IMG/VR virus record: IMGVR_UViG_3300045999_001619
Span: 1 to 33,477 of that record
Reading direction: 5' to 3' (one strand)
DNA: 33,477 nucleotides
DNA from: a virus
The notes beneath the pieces were generated by a model. The model did not search any database. It had not been told where the DNA came from and was given only the letters and a program-made list of their open reading frames with translations. The translations under genes and the position numbers were made by a program. Below, piece after piece: positions 13,501 to 20,237 of the stretch; position 1 is the first letter of the stretch, and each line of letters begins with the position of its first letter.

Positions 13501-13906
13501 TAGATGCGTTCCAAGTACCCTTGTATTCCATTAAAGAACTTGGTAATTGGCTAATAGGTACTTTACCTAAACTATCAAGAGAAGCATAACCATTAGCGTT
13601 GCCCTTCTCACTTCTTAATTGATAAGTGTCTAATAAAGCTTGTGAAGGGAATACTTCTACATAAGCCGACCCACTCCATAAATAAAGTTTTTGTGTGTCT
13701 TTAGCGCAATAGATAACGTTAATATCGCCCGTTGCAGGGAACGAAGCAAGGTTAGTATAAAACGAAACTGCACCGCTAAATATCGACCCTAATTGTGCAA
13801 GTGTAATCTTCTTACTTACTCCACTAATCGGGTCGCCTATAATAGTTAAATCGGTACTAACTGGCGCTAACTCGGTAGCTAATTGGTTAATCTTTTTTCC
13901 TATCAT
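10550..13906 (-). CDS. Large tail fibre/host-recognition protein with C-terminal S74 chaperone domain
   Basis: A 1118-residue fibre protein. The N-terminal 60 residues (MIGKKINQLATELAPVSTD) likely attach to the tail. The long middle is rich in S, T, G and N with repeated units such as NDTERVRISSSGNVSIGN, NDTERMRITSGGNVGIG and GGERMRITSGGELCVGK, typical of trimeric fibre shafts. The C-terminal 90 residues (SSDYRLKQDLKDYSGLD, AYGVIAHELQSV, GVDYSKIVPVLIKAIQEL) form the peptidase S74 intramolecular chaperone, which drives trimer folding and cuts itself off before the S-S-D-Y/S-D-x-R-L-K segment. I chose the ATG at 13906 because the longer frame overlaps the upstream gene. It is the main candidate for host binding. 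Confidence 0.9.
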   Translation of the reverse strand: MIGKKINQLATELAPVSTDLTIIGDPISGVSKKITLAQLGSIFSGAVSFYTNLASFPATGDINVIYCAKDTQKLYLWSGSAYVEVFPSQALLDTYQLRSEKGNANGYASLDSLGKVPISQLPSSLMEYKGTWNASTNTPTLANGTGDTGDVYICNVAGTVNFGAGPITFAVGDYVIYSGTIWQRSSGAVGTVTSVAITESGDALTITGSPITTSGTINIGFAGTGAQYIKGDGTLATFPNTIDQAKNLITEVYNSTGSTLTKGTVVYINGGQGNLPTVTKALASGDSTSAQTYGIVQADITNNNNGFVVVAGRLADIDTQAFSVGTQLYLSSTTAGAYTSTKQYAPAHLVYVGIIVRSHPTQGIIEVKIQNGYELDELHNVAAQTPTNNDGLFWEASTSLWKNKSIATILGGTPITGSGNVNAIPKFTANSVLGNSVMEDDGNFVSMRSLKINAVGGVGETINFQQGSGITAAGLGYSSIGAASTTGFVFYIDQNTTSRSFILDTSTITSATQLTYSLPATSGTLALVSQLTGGTVTSVGLSSATSGVTIGSTPITTSGTITLAIATASGSQQGLLSSTDWTTFNNKQSALTNPVTGTGTTNYLPKFTGTSTIGNSAIYDNSGNIGINTTSAAEKLVVKVATNQNLEIRQASSLGAYNGIGLDALNDARNAVVDLVLRGTNLSLISSGATPMILATNDTERVRISSSGNVSIGNTNDTYKLDVTGTGRFSGAYGTGAGLTVSGTTYGTIATDRGASSASAGIGYFSVGSQKWFAGIYENSDNFGFYSVGLNGFPLILNYSTGAATFSSSVTSNGNTNGQIAISPSTNTNAAAFVASNAGGGCYFGKNNSTGGAFTGTAYATVVYSGGDVPMAFYTNDTERMRITSGGNVGIGTSSPSQNLHVASSGVSRMLIENTANQSTGAGIQMLVTSGGSVVGNGTIRTDNADNMQFFNAGGERMRITSGGELCVGKTSTTFGTVGHALLPNGQVSHVTDGNVSLFLNRLSSDGDIALFYRSSSSVGSISVTTSSTSFNTSSDYRLKQDLKDYSGLDLVSKIKTYDYEWKSDKSRAYGVIAHELQSVINYAVTGVKDGKEMQGVDYSKIVPVLIKAIQELNDKIK

Positions 13907-13907
13907 C

Positions 13908-14351
13908 TTAGTATTGGTATATCGACGGGATTTGACACCTGTCATTCAAGTAAGGTAATTCCATTGTAATATCAATCTTAACTCCTGCAAGATAATCGGG
14001 GTCGCTCTCAGTAAAGTAAGTCAAAGGTGCAGTATCGCCAATATCCCAAATAGCTTTAGGGTATCTAAGCTGCGCAACTATGTCTTGACCTACTAAAGTC
14101 ATATCGGATAAAACCTCGGTTTCGTTTGTTTCTTCCATTAACATTCTGTCCATAAAATAAAGGCTAAAATTATAAGTAATATTTTTAGCGTTTATAGTTG
14201 CACCCGTTAAAGTGTAGAACATAGCAGGGTAAGTAACCTCGCCGTTGCTTAAACGTTCCCACACATCACCGAAATAAACAAAGTTAATTTGTTCGTGGTC
14301 GTTTCCGAGTGTTGTTATTTGTTTGACGATTTGATTGAGTGTTAGGCTCAT
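13908..14351 (-). CDS. Conserved head-tail joining or tail terminator-like protein (147 aa)
   Basis: A 147-residue protein beginning MSLTLNQIVKQITTLGNDHEQINFVYFGD. The centre is TYPAMFYTLTGATI and NITYNFSLYFMDRM, and the end is YLAGVKIDITMELPYLNDRCQIPS. Proteins of this type are regularly encoded after portal and connector genes in Bacteroidetes phages and look like tail terminator or head-tail joining proteins (alpha/beta with a long strand pair). The exact role is not proven. It stops two bases before the fibre start. Confidence 0.65.
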   Translation of the reverse strand: MSLTLNQIVKQITTLGNDHEQINFVYFGDVWERLSNGEVTYPAMFYTLTGATINAKNITYNFSLYFMDRMLMEETNETEVLSDMTLVGQDIVAQLRYPKAIWDIGDTAPLTYFTESDPDYLAGVKIDITMELPYLNDRCQIPSIYQY

Positions 14352-14415
14352 TCTTAATTTTTTCTAAATAAACACGAAGTTTATTTTGGTTTTTAATTGT
14401 TGTTACTTTACTCAT
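14284..14415 (-). CDS. Possible small basic protein (43 aa)
   Basis: A 43-codon frame begins two bases after the connector stop (MSKVTTIKNQNKLRVYLEK) and fills an otherwise empty 66-base gap, but it overlaps the next gene by 68 bases. The product is strongly basic and polar with no hydrophobic core in its second half. It may be real or chance; only its tight spacing to the upstream stop supports it. Confidence 0.3.
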   Translation of the reverse strand: MSKVTTIKNQNKLRVYLEKIKNEPNTQSNRQTNNNTRKRPRTN

Positions 14416-14417
14416 AA

Positions 14418-14999
14418 TTAGCAATCACTACAACCTCTATTCCCTTGATATAATTCCTCGAAGCTTTTACCTGCGCAGCAATCAAAATCGCCTAACCAAA
14501 TGCTCGTTGTGTAAGCATCATTCTCAGGGTGTATTGCATCAATGCCACTACCAGGGTTCAAGTACTCAGGGTAAAGTGTAGAATATTCTTTTAGGTATTT
14601 AATCATTCTTTGCTTGTAGAACTCAGCACGAGCCTTATATCTATTCGCCACATCAATCATATCTTGCATAGAAGGGTTCTCGGTATTCTCGCCGCCCTTT
14701 CTTAACAAGCCTTTGTTATAGAATTGATACGACAATCCCATTGGCAACTCACTAAGTACATAATGCACTAAAGTATCTGCTATGTATTGGTCTAATAAAA
14801 TAACCTCATTAGCATTTAAGTTGTTAGCCGTAATACCTGCTTGTAGTCGATTGTATAAAGCACTACCAAGCGCAGGTAAGATATACATATCTTGAGCCGT
14901 TTTAATCTCAGGTAATACAAGTTTCTCGTCTACGTTTGCGTGTAATCCAGACCTGTCTTTAATATTCTGTACGCTTATGAATAATGTGTTTAAGCTCAT
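14418..14999 (-). CDS. Head-tail connector protein (DUF6712-like)
   Basis: A 193-residue protein starting MSLNTLFISVQNIKDRSGLH, with VLPEIKTAQDMYILPALGSA, LDQYIADTLVHYVLSELPMG, and a helical segment YKARAEFYKQRMIKYLKEYS. This matches the gp6/gp15-type adaptor proteins that attach to the portal in Bacteroidetes phages (DUF6712-like). The C-terminus carries a cysteine cluster (DCCAG, then RGCSDC), unusual for a connector and possibly metal-binding or disulphide-forming. It starts three bases after the portal stop, the expected place. Confidence 0.75.
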   Translation of the reverse strand: MSLNTLFISVQNIKDRSGLHANVDEKLVLPEIKTAQDMYILPALGSALYNRLQAGITANNLNANEVILLDQYIADTLVHYVLSELPMGLSYQFYNKGLLRKGGENTENPSMQDMIDVANRYKARAEFYKQRMIKYLKEYSTLYPEYLNPGSGIDAIHPENDAYTTSIWLGDFDCCAGKSFEELYQGNRGCSDC

Positions 15000-15002
15000 T
15001 TC

Positions 15003-16979
15003 TTATTTTCTTTTAACTATGTTTGAACGCCACTCGTGTCTGCAACTTGGAGAATGTGTGTTTGTTCCTGGCTTAGTATACCAACCGCCTCGCCTATCCC
15101 ATACAGAATAGCCAAGCCTTGCACTCATTTGCTCAATATCGCTACGAGTATAAAACTTATTAGCAGTTACTAAGTATTTGCAAAAAGGTCTGCTTGTATC
15201 TAAATCACTATCATTAAAACCTGCTTTCCATTCGTAAGTGTAACGAATTAAAATCTGCGTTGTTTGTGGCTTAATAGCTTCAACAATTTTACCAATAGGC
15301 GCAGTAAGTTCCCTTTCAATAATGATATTACTATCAATGCCTTTGCCTTGCTTTACTTCGCTTGTCTTAATAAACCCCTTTTCAATTAAGGTATCAATAA
15401 CACGCTTAACCGCTCCTATGTCTTCTTTTAAAGTGTCAGCAATTACCTCAGGGGTAATACGCTTATCCTTAACAATTAAGTCCAAGATATTGCTTTGTAA
15501 TTGTGTTACATCTGCAAACATTTCAAAGTCAGCATCGTCGCTAAATCTTGTCTTACTTTTAAGAACCTCGTAGTTGTTTCTGTCTTCTCCGAACTCAAAG
15601 AAAACTTCAAAATCTTGTTCGCTAAATTCTAAATCTTCAGCACCTAACCAAGTCGCTACTTCGTCATCACTTAAAGCATAACCGCCCTTAAGCATAGAAC
15701 TTGCTTGTTCCCTTGTTATCTTACCCTTGTTAAAATCACGAATAATGCGCTGCATATTCTGCCATTCGCGACCTTTTAATCCTTTAATATGCTCGTTTAC
15801 ACTTAAAGGACTTGCTGCCATTGGTTGCTCAGTTTCAATAGGCAATCCGTATTTAGTAGGGTCAATACCTAACTTTTCTAATATCCATTCTTTTGGTGCT
15901 ACTTCTTTAATTACGCTTTCGCTAAAGTCAATACCAATAGGGTCTACTGGTTGAAGTTTTAATTCCTCAGTTACCCCTGCATATTGACCTAACATATTAA
16001 ACACACCTTCAATCTGCATTTGCTTATAGCGTACATAGGTGTTGTTAAATATCTCGTAGCTATCACGCATCTGTTGTCTGTTACCTAATTGACCAGGCAC
16101 GGCAATACCAAACAAGTCAGGACTTGTAATTTGATGTCCGCTAAATATGTTGGTCTGAATTAACTCGTCTACTCTACTAAAATCTTCTTTAGTTAAATCA
16201 CTCGCACCCAAATCGTCTACAATAGGCTTTCTTGCTGCATCGTTTACAAAAGCAAGTAAATACTTCTTGCCGTCTGCACCCGTATACATATTGTCGAACT
16301 GTCTGCTTACAAGTCGCTTTTCCTCAGGACTTGGCTCTCCGTTTGGTAAGGTAATAAGTTTACTGGCAGAAAACCCTGTCTGTGCATTTCCTAAAACGTG
16401 CTTACTAACTTCAACATCACTTTCAATGTAATTAAGCGCACCGAAATAACCAGGAAGGCTATAAACATTCATTCCAGGTCTGTACTCTTTAACGTAAAGT
16501 ATCTGCACACCTTGAGGGTTAGCAGGGTTGAACGCGTTGTATATCTCAGCCTTTTCTTGGTTGCGTGTAGCTTTCCAATCTTCTTTATACCAAAATTGCG
16601 TATTGTCTTTGTTGGTTCTAATCTTTGTGTAATCACAATGCCACAACTCAGCAACTTGACCGCCCATTACAGACCAAATAACTTGTATATAAGCACCACC
16701 AAATAGTTCTAAATCTAAAGCAACCTTTTTAGTTAAGTCATTAAGGGTTTCCTCTCTATTAACCTTTTTAACCATATCTTGCTCTCCCGCCCAACCATTG
16801 CCAACAATGTAGTTAACCTTGCCACGAATAATAGCATTATGCTTTGCAGATTTGTTAAATAGGTCTAATAAGTATTGCGGATAGTCATTGTTTTGACCAT
16901 ACTGCATATACCCTTCGCCTTTTTTCTCTTTATATTCTGGTTGCTTTGCTTCCGCAAATGTCAATACTTGTATTTCCAT
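15003..16979 (-). CDS. Portal protein with fused winged-helix and MuF-like C-terminal parts
   Basis: A 658-residue protein. Residues 1 to about 380 form the portal: PEYKEKKGEGYMQYG, HNAIIRGKVNYIVGNGW, a clip/wing region, NIFSGHQITSPDLFGI (265-292) and a stem helix. It would form the dodecameric ring through which DNA enters. Beyond a helical linker, residues about 490-540 read like a winged helix-turn-helix (ILDLIVKDKRITPEVIADTL, then VKRVIDTLIEKGFIKTSE). The last 70 residues (SRPFCKYLV, FYTRSDIEQMSARLG, SPSCRHEW) match the C600/C646/H648 end of MuF-type minor head proteins. No separate MuF gene exists, so the fusion may replace it. Portals usually have 400-520 residues. Confidence 0.85.
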   Translation of the reverse strand: MEIQVLTFAEAKQPEYKEKKGEGYMQYGQNNDYPQYLLDLFNKSAKHNAIIRGKVNYIVGNGWAGEQDMVKKVNREETLNDLTKKVALDLELFGGAYIQVIWSVMGGQVAELWHCDYTKIRTNKDNTQFWYKEDWKATRNQEKAEIYNAFNPANPQGVQILYVKEYRPGMNVYSLPGYFGALNYIESDVEVSKHVLGNAQTGFSASKLITLPNGEPSPEEKRLVSRQFDNMYTGADGKKYLLAFVNDAARKPIVDDLGASDLTKEDFSRVDELIQTNIFSGHQITSPDLFGIAVPGQLGNRQQMRDSYEIFNNTYVRYKQMQIEGVFNMLGQYAGVTEELKLQPVDPIGIDFSESVIKEVAPKEWILEKLGIDPTKYGLPIETEQPMAASPLSVNEHIKGLKGREWQNMQRIIRDFNKGKITREQASSMLKGGYALSDDEVATWLGAEDLEFSEQDFEVFFEFGEDRNNYEVLKSKTRFSDDADFEMFADVTQLQSNILDLIVKDKRITPEVIADTLKEDIGAVKRVIDTLIEKGFIKTSEVKQGKGIDSNIIIERELTAPIGKIVEAIKPQTTQILIRYTYEWKAGFNDSDLDTSRPFCKYLVTANKFYTRSDIEQMSARLGYSVWDRRGGWYTKPGTNTHSPSCRHEWRSNIVKRK

Positions 16980-17353
16980 TATTGTCTAATTGTGAATGTG
17001 CTTGTTGTTTCGTATTCCGTGAATGATATAGTTGTTCCCTCGAGTTCCATAATGCCGCTTTCAAGCAGGTTTAAGCCTGTCGGGTTTGTGTTGGTAGTAC
17101 TTGTTTGCTCGTAAATTGTATAGGTGTATTGCCCGTTTAAAGCCGTATTAAAGAAGCTATTAACTACAATAGTGAACTCGTTGTACCTTTCCTTGTATGC
17201 GCTTATGTCTGTATTGTTAAGCCTTACAAATTTGATTTCCGTATTTGTACTTCTATTCTCAAAAACGAATAGATAGTTAGGACTTGTCAAAAGCTGCTTT
17301 TCAGTCAAGGTAAGTATTATGTTTTGGGTTTGCCCCTTAATTAATCTTATCAC
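16979..17353 (-). CDS. Conserved structural-region protein (124 aa), GTG start
   Basis: A 124-residue beta-rich protein (NIILTLTEKQLL, YLFVFENRST, FTIVVNSFFN, GQYTYTIYEQ) that resembles small all-beta virion proteins encoded before the portal in Bacteroidetes phages. It begins with GTG at 17353; the only nearby ATG (17355) runs directly into TGA. It is coupled to the portal gene by TAATG. A promoter candidate (TTTTG-N18-TATATTTA, 17359-17389) lies directly upstream and a terminator precedes that. Precise role unknown. Confidence 0.65.
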   Translation of the reverse strand: MIRLIKGQTQNIILTLTEKQLLTSPNYLFVFENRSTNTEIKFVRLNNTDISAYKERYNEFTIVVNSFFNTALNGQYTYTIYEQTSTTNTNPTGLNLLESGIMELEGTTISFTEYETTSTFTIRQ

Positions 17354-17358
17354 ATCTA

Positions 17359-17389
17359 TAAATATAAACTATTGCGATTGTTTGCAAAA
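17359..17389 (-). promoter_or_regulatory. Candidate promoter for the portal operon
   Basis: Minus-strand TTTTG (17389-17385), 18 bases, then TATATTTA (17366-17359), one mismatch to TAnnTTTG. It lies between the terminator at 17391-17420 and the GTG at 17353, the only place where a new transcript could begin. Confidence 0.45.
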
Positions 17390-17390
17390 T

Positions 17391-17420
17391 AAAAAACCCC
17401 CGCCAAATTAATGACGAGGG
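17391..17420 (-). terminator. Rho-independent terminator after the tube-like protein gene
   Basis: The minus-strand RNA CCCUCGUCA (17420-17412), 6-base loop, UGGCGGGGG (17405-17397), followed by six U. Nine base pairs including two G-U, a classical strong terminator, 25 bases after the stop at 17446. Confidence 0.85.
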
Positions 17421-17445
17421 CATCTATATACAAAACCAAAACAAC

Positions 17446-17967
17446 CTAAGAACCTGGAGTTGTTAAAGCTGCTGCTACACCTGATGCAACCGCAGGAGCC
17501 ATAGCAGCTTCTGCACCTGTAAAAGTTAAAGTGTAACCGCTTCTGTCTCCCTCAGCCGTACCTGTACCTGAGTTACCTGCAGTAAGGTCTAAGCCTCTTG
17601 TTTTACCTAAGTACCAGAATAAGCCATTGTTATCTTTGGCAACTGCTACTAAAGTGTTTTGAGCCAACAACAAGATTTCGTTTCTTGTGTTCGCTTGTAA
17701 TTTGTTTAATACGATAGTTAATTCTGGAGCATAGAATACAGTTCCGTTTTGTACGTTTGCATTGATATTCTCAACGATTTGAGAAGTACCTTTTACAAGT
17801 TCGTACTTATAGAACTTCTTACCTGCTGCCTTAACAAGTGCGGTAATAACACCACTTGCCTCGGTTGTTGAGGTAACGTCTGCTGCTGCTGCAAAATAAA
17901 CTTCAGTTATCCCCCCTAAAGAGTCTTTGCAGTCTAAGGAATAATTCTGGGTGAGCGCGCAAGGCAT
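17446..17967 (-). CDS. Probable major tail tube or abundant structural protein (173 aa)
   Basis: A 173-residue protein starting MPCALTQNYSLDCKDSLGGI, with EVYFAAAADVTST, KKFYKYELVKGTSQIVENIN, TVFYAPELTIVLNKLQ and GDRSGYTLTFTGAEAA near the end. This family is encoded right after the capsid gene in many Bacteroidetes phages. The beta-rich pattern and the position suggest the tail tube subunit or another high-copy structural protein. It has its own terminators on both sides (after the capsid gene and after itself), typical for strongly expressed genes. The alanine-rich C-terminus is flexible. The tube role is inferred. Confidence 0.65.
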   Translation of the reverse strand: MPCALTQNYSLDCKDSLGGITEVYFAAAADVTSTTEASGVITALVKAAGKKFYKYELVKGTSQIVENINANVQNGTVFYAPELTIVLNKLQANTRNEILLLAQNTLVAVAKDNNGLFWYLGKTRGLDLTAGNSGTGTAEGDRSGYTLTFTGAEAAMAPAVASGVAAALTTPGS

Positions 17968-17987
17968 AAATTTGAATTTAAAATTTT

Positions 17988-18018
17988 AAAAAATGGGTAG
18001 GTGTATTTCAACCTACCC
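17988..18018 (-). terminator. Rho-independent terminator after the capsid gene
   Basis: Minus-strand GGGTAGGT (18018-18011), 8-base loop, ACCTACCC (18002-17995), a perfect 8-bp stem followed by a T run (17993-17988) and more A/T. It starts a few bases after the capsid stop at 18025. Confidence 0.85.
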
Positions 18019-18024
18019 TATAAA

Positions 18025-18978
18025 TTATGCTAGAACGAATGCAGCAACTTCATCAGGGAATGCAATATTTACACCCATTTTGAACTCACTTACAAAACGT
18101 ACTTGGTCAGCTTCTTTAGCGTAGAAAATTTCAAACTTCTCTTCTTCGTTAAGTAAATCTGTACCTAAGAACAAGTTAGATAAACGCATAGCGTAAACCT
18201 TGTTTGTTCCGTTAAGACCTGCAACTGCTACAACTTTGATTGTAGTACCAGGAAGTACGAATTCGCTATCAGCCTTAACATCAATTTGGTAATTGAAAGA
18301 ACCGCTATTCTTAAGAGCGATAGTGTAAGTACGGAATAAATCTTGACCACAGAAGATAGTCATATCATCAGCAGCTACAACTTTTGCAGGGATTGCACGA
18401 TAAACACCATCAAAGATAGAGATTACGTTTGCAGCAGTGATTGAAGATAGAGGCGCACCTGAAATAAAAGTAGAAGCGTTTGCAGCAACAACACCTGAAG
18501 CAGCACCGATTAACTTAACAAGACCATCGAACTTGTTTAAGTTTACGTTTACACTTGAAGTGTCGCCTTGCCATAAACCAGTTTCTAATTGTGCAGCGAT
18601 TGTCTTAGCTTTCTTTTCAGAATATTCTTGCTCAAAAGGTACGCTATCGTACATTGAACCTGTAGGTAAAGCTTTTTGTAAATACTTAGCTTCAAGGTCT
18701 TTAGGACATAAAGCTTCGTTTACTTTAATTTTACCAGGAGTTACAGTTCTTTGAGTGAAGGTAGTAGAACCAGAAGCATTAAAGCCACAAGAAGCACCAT
18801 CTTGGAAGATAGCGTCTGTTTCCATAATGTTGATTTTTTCGCTTGACTTCACGCCAACCATAACGTTACCTGCGCTCTTAATAAGAGAAGCAGTTTTTGC
18901 ACCCAATACAGATGAAGTTACAAGTAGAGCTTCGTTTTCTTTTGTATAGTTTGCTAATGCAGATACATCAAATCCCAT
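18025..18978 (-). CDS. Major capsid protein
   Basis: A 317-residue protein starting MGFDVSALANYTKENEALL, with GCQ-free but conserved segments ASCGFNASGSTTFTQRTVTP, NEALCPKDLEAKYLQ and EYSEKKAKTIAAQLE. It continues with IFDGVYRAIPAKVVAADDMT and an end KMGVNIAFPDEVAAFVLA. This is the common capsid protein type of Bacteroidetes siphoviruses, presumably with the HK97 fold, although the fold cannot be read directly from the sequence. It follows scaffold and protease genes and is followed by a strong terminator, the expected context. Length is normal (about 310-350). Confidence 0.85.
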   Translation of the reverse strand: MGFDVSALANYTKENEALLVTSSVLGAKTASLIKSAGNVMVGVKSSEKINIMETDAIFQDGASCGFNASGSTTFTQRTVTPGKIKVNEALCPKDLEAKYLQKALPTGSMYDSVPFEQEYSEKKAKTIAAQLETGLWQGDTSSVNVNLNKFDGLVKLIGAASGVVAANASTFISGAPLSSITAANVISIFDGVYRAIPAKVVAADDMTIFCGQDLFRTYTIALKNSGSFNYQIDVKADSEFVLPGTTIKVVAVAGLNGTNKVYAMRLSNLFLGTDLLNEEEKFEIFYAKEADQVRFVSEFKMGVNIAFPDEVAAFVLA

Positions 18979-18990
18979 TTTATTTTATTT

Positions 18991-19581
18991 TTATTTGTTT
19001 AATAAAGCGTTTCTAAATTTTTCAATTCTATTGTACTTCATATCGTGTGTAGTAACATTAGAACTAAAGTTGTTTTTTGGTTGCGCAATAGGTTCAGCGT
19101 TAGGTGTCTTAGTAAGTGCTTCTATTAACTCAGCTACTTGACTAAAGCCATTCTTAACTTTTGCCTCTAATTCCGCTACTTGTTTTTTAAGATTTTCGTT
19201 TTCTTTAACTAAGGCATCAATGTCCTGTTCCATTTTCTCGTCCATTTTCTTACCCATTTCAGCAGGTGTTTCGTCAGCTTCTTTAGCTTCTGCTTCTGGT
19301 GTTTCAATAGATAAGATTTTTGCAGCTTCGTCTAATACGATTTCAGTGCCGTCTGCTAATTGGTGTTCGCCCATTGGTGCAGGTGTTCCGTCTGCCAATG
19401 TAACTTCTCCGCCAATAGCAAGTTCGCTAATCATAACCTTGGTTCCGTCCATAAGGCTATATTCTGCGAATGTAACAGGTACTTCGTCAATAGCCTCTTG
19501 AATAGGAGCAGGAACTTCTACTGGTGGCATATCCTCGAACAAAGCCCTAATTTGCATAATTGCATCTTTTGCGTTCATCAT
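18991..19581 (-). CDS. Capsid scaffold-like protein
   Basis: A 196-residue acidic, low-aromatic protein placed between protease and capsid genes. The first half has repeated beta-like units with D-G-T (LMDGTKVMISE, LADGTPAPMGEHQL, LADGTEIVLDE). The second half is a coiled coil (KMDEKMEQDIDALVKENENL and KKQVAELEAKVKNGFSQVAE) followed by a basic end (NRIEKFRNALLNK). Coiled coil plus a basic capsid-binding end is the classical scaffold layout. Start is ambiguous between the two ATG codons at 19581 and 19578. Confidence 0.78.
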   Translation of the reverse strand: MMNAKDAIMQIRALFEDMPPVEVPAPIQEAIDEVPVTFAEYSLMDGTKVMISELAIGGEVTLADGTPAPMGEHQLADGTEIVLDEAAKILSIETPEAEAKEADETPAEMGKKMDEKMEQDIDALVKENENLKKQVAELEAKVKNGFSQVAELIEALTKTPNAEPIAQPKNNFSSNVTTHDMKYNRIEKFRNALLNK

Positions 19582-19617
19582 TCTTTTTGTTTAAATATTA
19601 ATAAAAGATTTTGTTTA

Positions 19618-20202
19618 TCATTTAACCCGTTGCAATATTTCCTTTATTGCATTCATAAGTTCTTGTTCTTTAGTCGGCTTTGTCTTGTAGGTAAATAACC
19701 CCTCTACACTAAAGCCTTTAAATTTGCCCTCTTTAACATCATTCCAAACCCCTTCGTTGTCTACTTTAAAAGAGCCAAACCACGACCCGTCTGGTGCATC
19801 TTCAAACCCTTTCATTGGTTGTATACCTCTGCTTGAATCTGTTATAAAACTCTCAAACATTGTTACACCTTCTACTTGTTGTTCAGGGGAGTGCATCAAG
19901 TTTACGTTTGATTGGTAGCCTCTTTTGAAAAACTTTTGAGCAATCTTAAAAATAGTATCCTTAGAGAAAACGACAAAATAATCTCCATAAGTAGAGTCAC
20001 TGCGGAATATGGGGACATCCGCCAACATTAATGGTCCGCTAATAATACGCTTATCTTCGCTAACCACTTCAAAGCGTTGTTGGTTTTTAAAGGCATTCCA
20101 ATTCTTTTGTATAGCAGGTTTGTCTACGAGTGCCACATAATCCACCTCGGCATCGTCGTTCATATCCTCGCTAATGTCTAATAAATAAACAGGTAAGTCC
20201 AT
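19618..20202 (-). CDS. XkdF-like prohead serine protease
   Basis: A 194-residue protein of the XkdF/peptidase S78-like family. It has YVALVDKPAIQKNW at the start, RIISGPLMLADVPIFR, FKRGYQSNVNLMHSPEQQVEGV with the probable catalytic H, and KFKGFSVEGLF with the probable catalytic S near residue 169. These proteases mature the prohead by removing scaffold and capsid delta-domains. It directly precedes the scaffold and capsid genes, the expected place. The C-terminal 20 residues are a short helix. Catalytic assignment is by family pattern. Confidence 0.8.
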   Translation of the reverse strand: MDLPVYLLDISEDMNDDAEVDYVALVDKPAIQKNWNAFKNQQRFEVVSEDKRIISGPLMLADVPIFRSDSTYGDYFVVFSKDTIFKIAQKFFKRGYQSNVNLMHSPEQQVEGVTMFESFITDSSRGIQPMKGFEDAPDGSWFGSFKVDNEGVWNDVKEGKFKGFSVEGLFTYKTKPTKEQELMNAIKEILQRVK

Positions 20203-20237
20203 AATCTTAAATATTAAGTGTTTTAAATTGTTATCAT

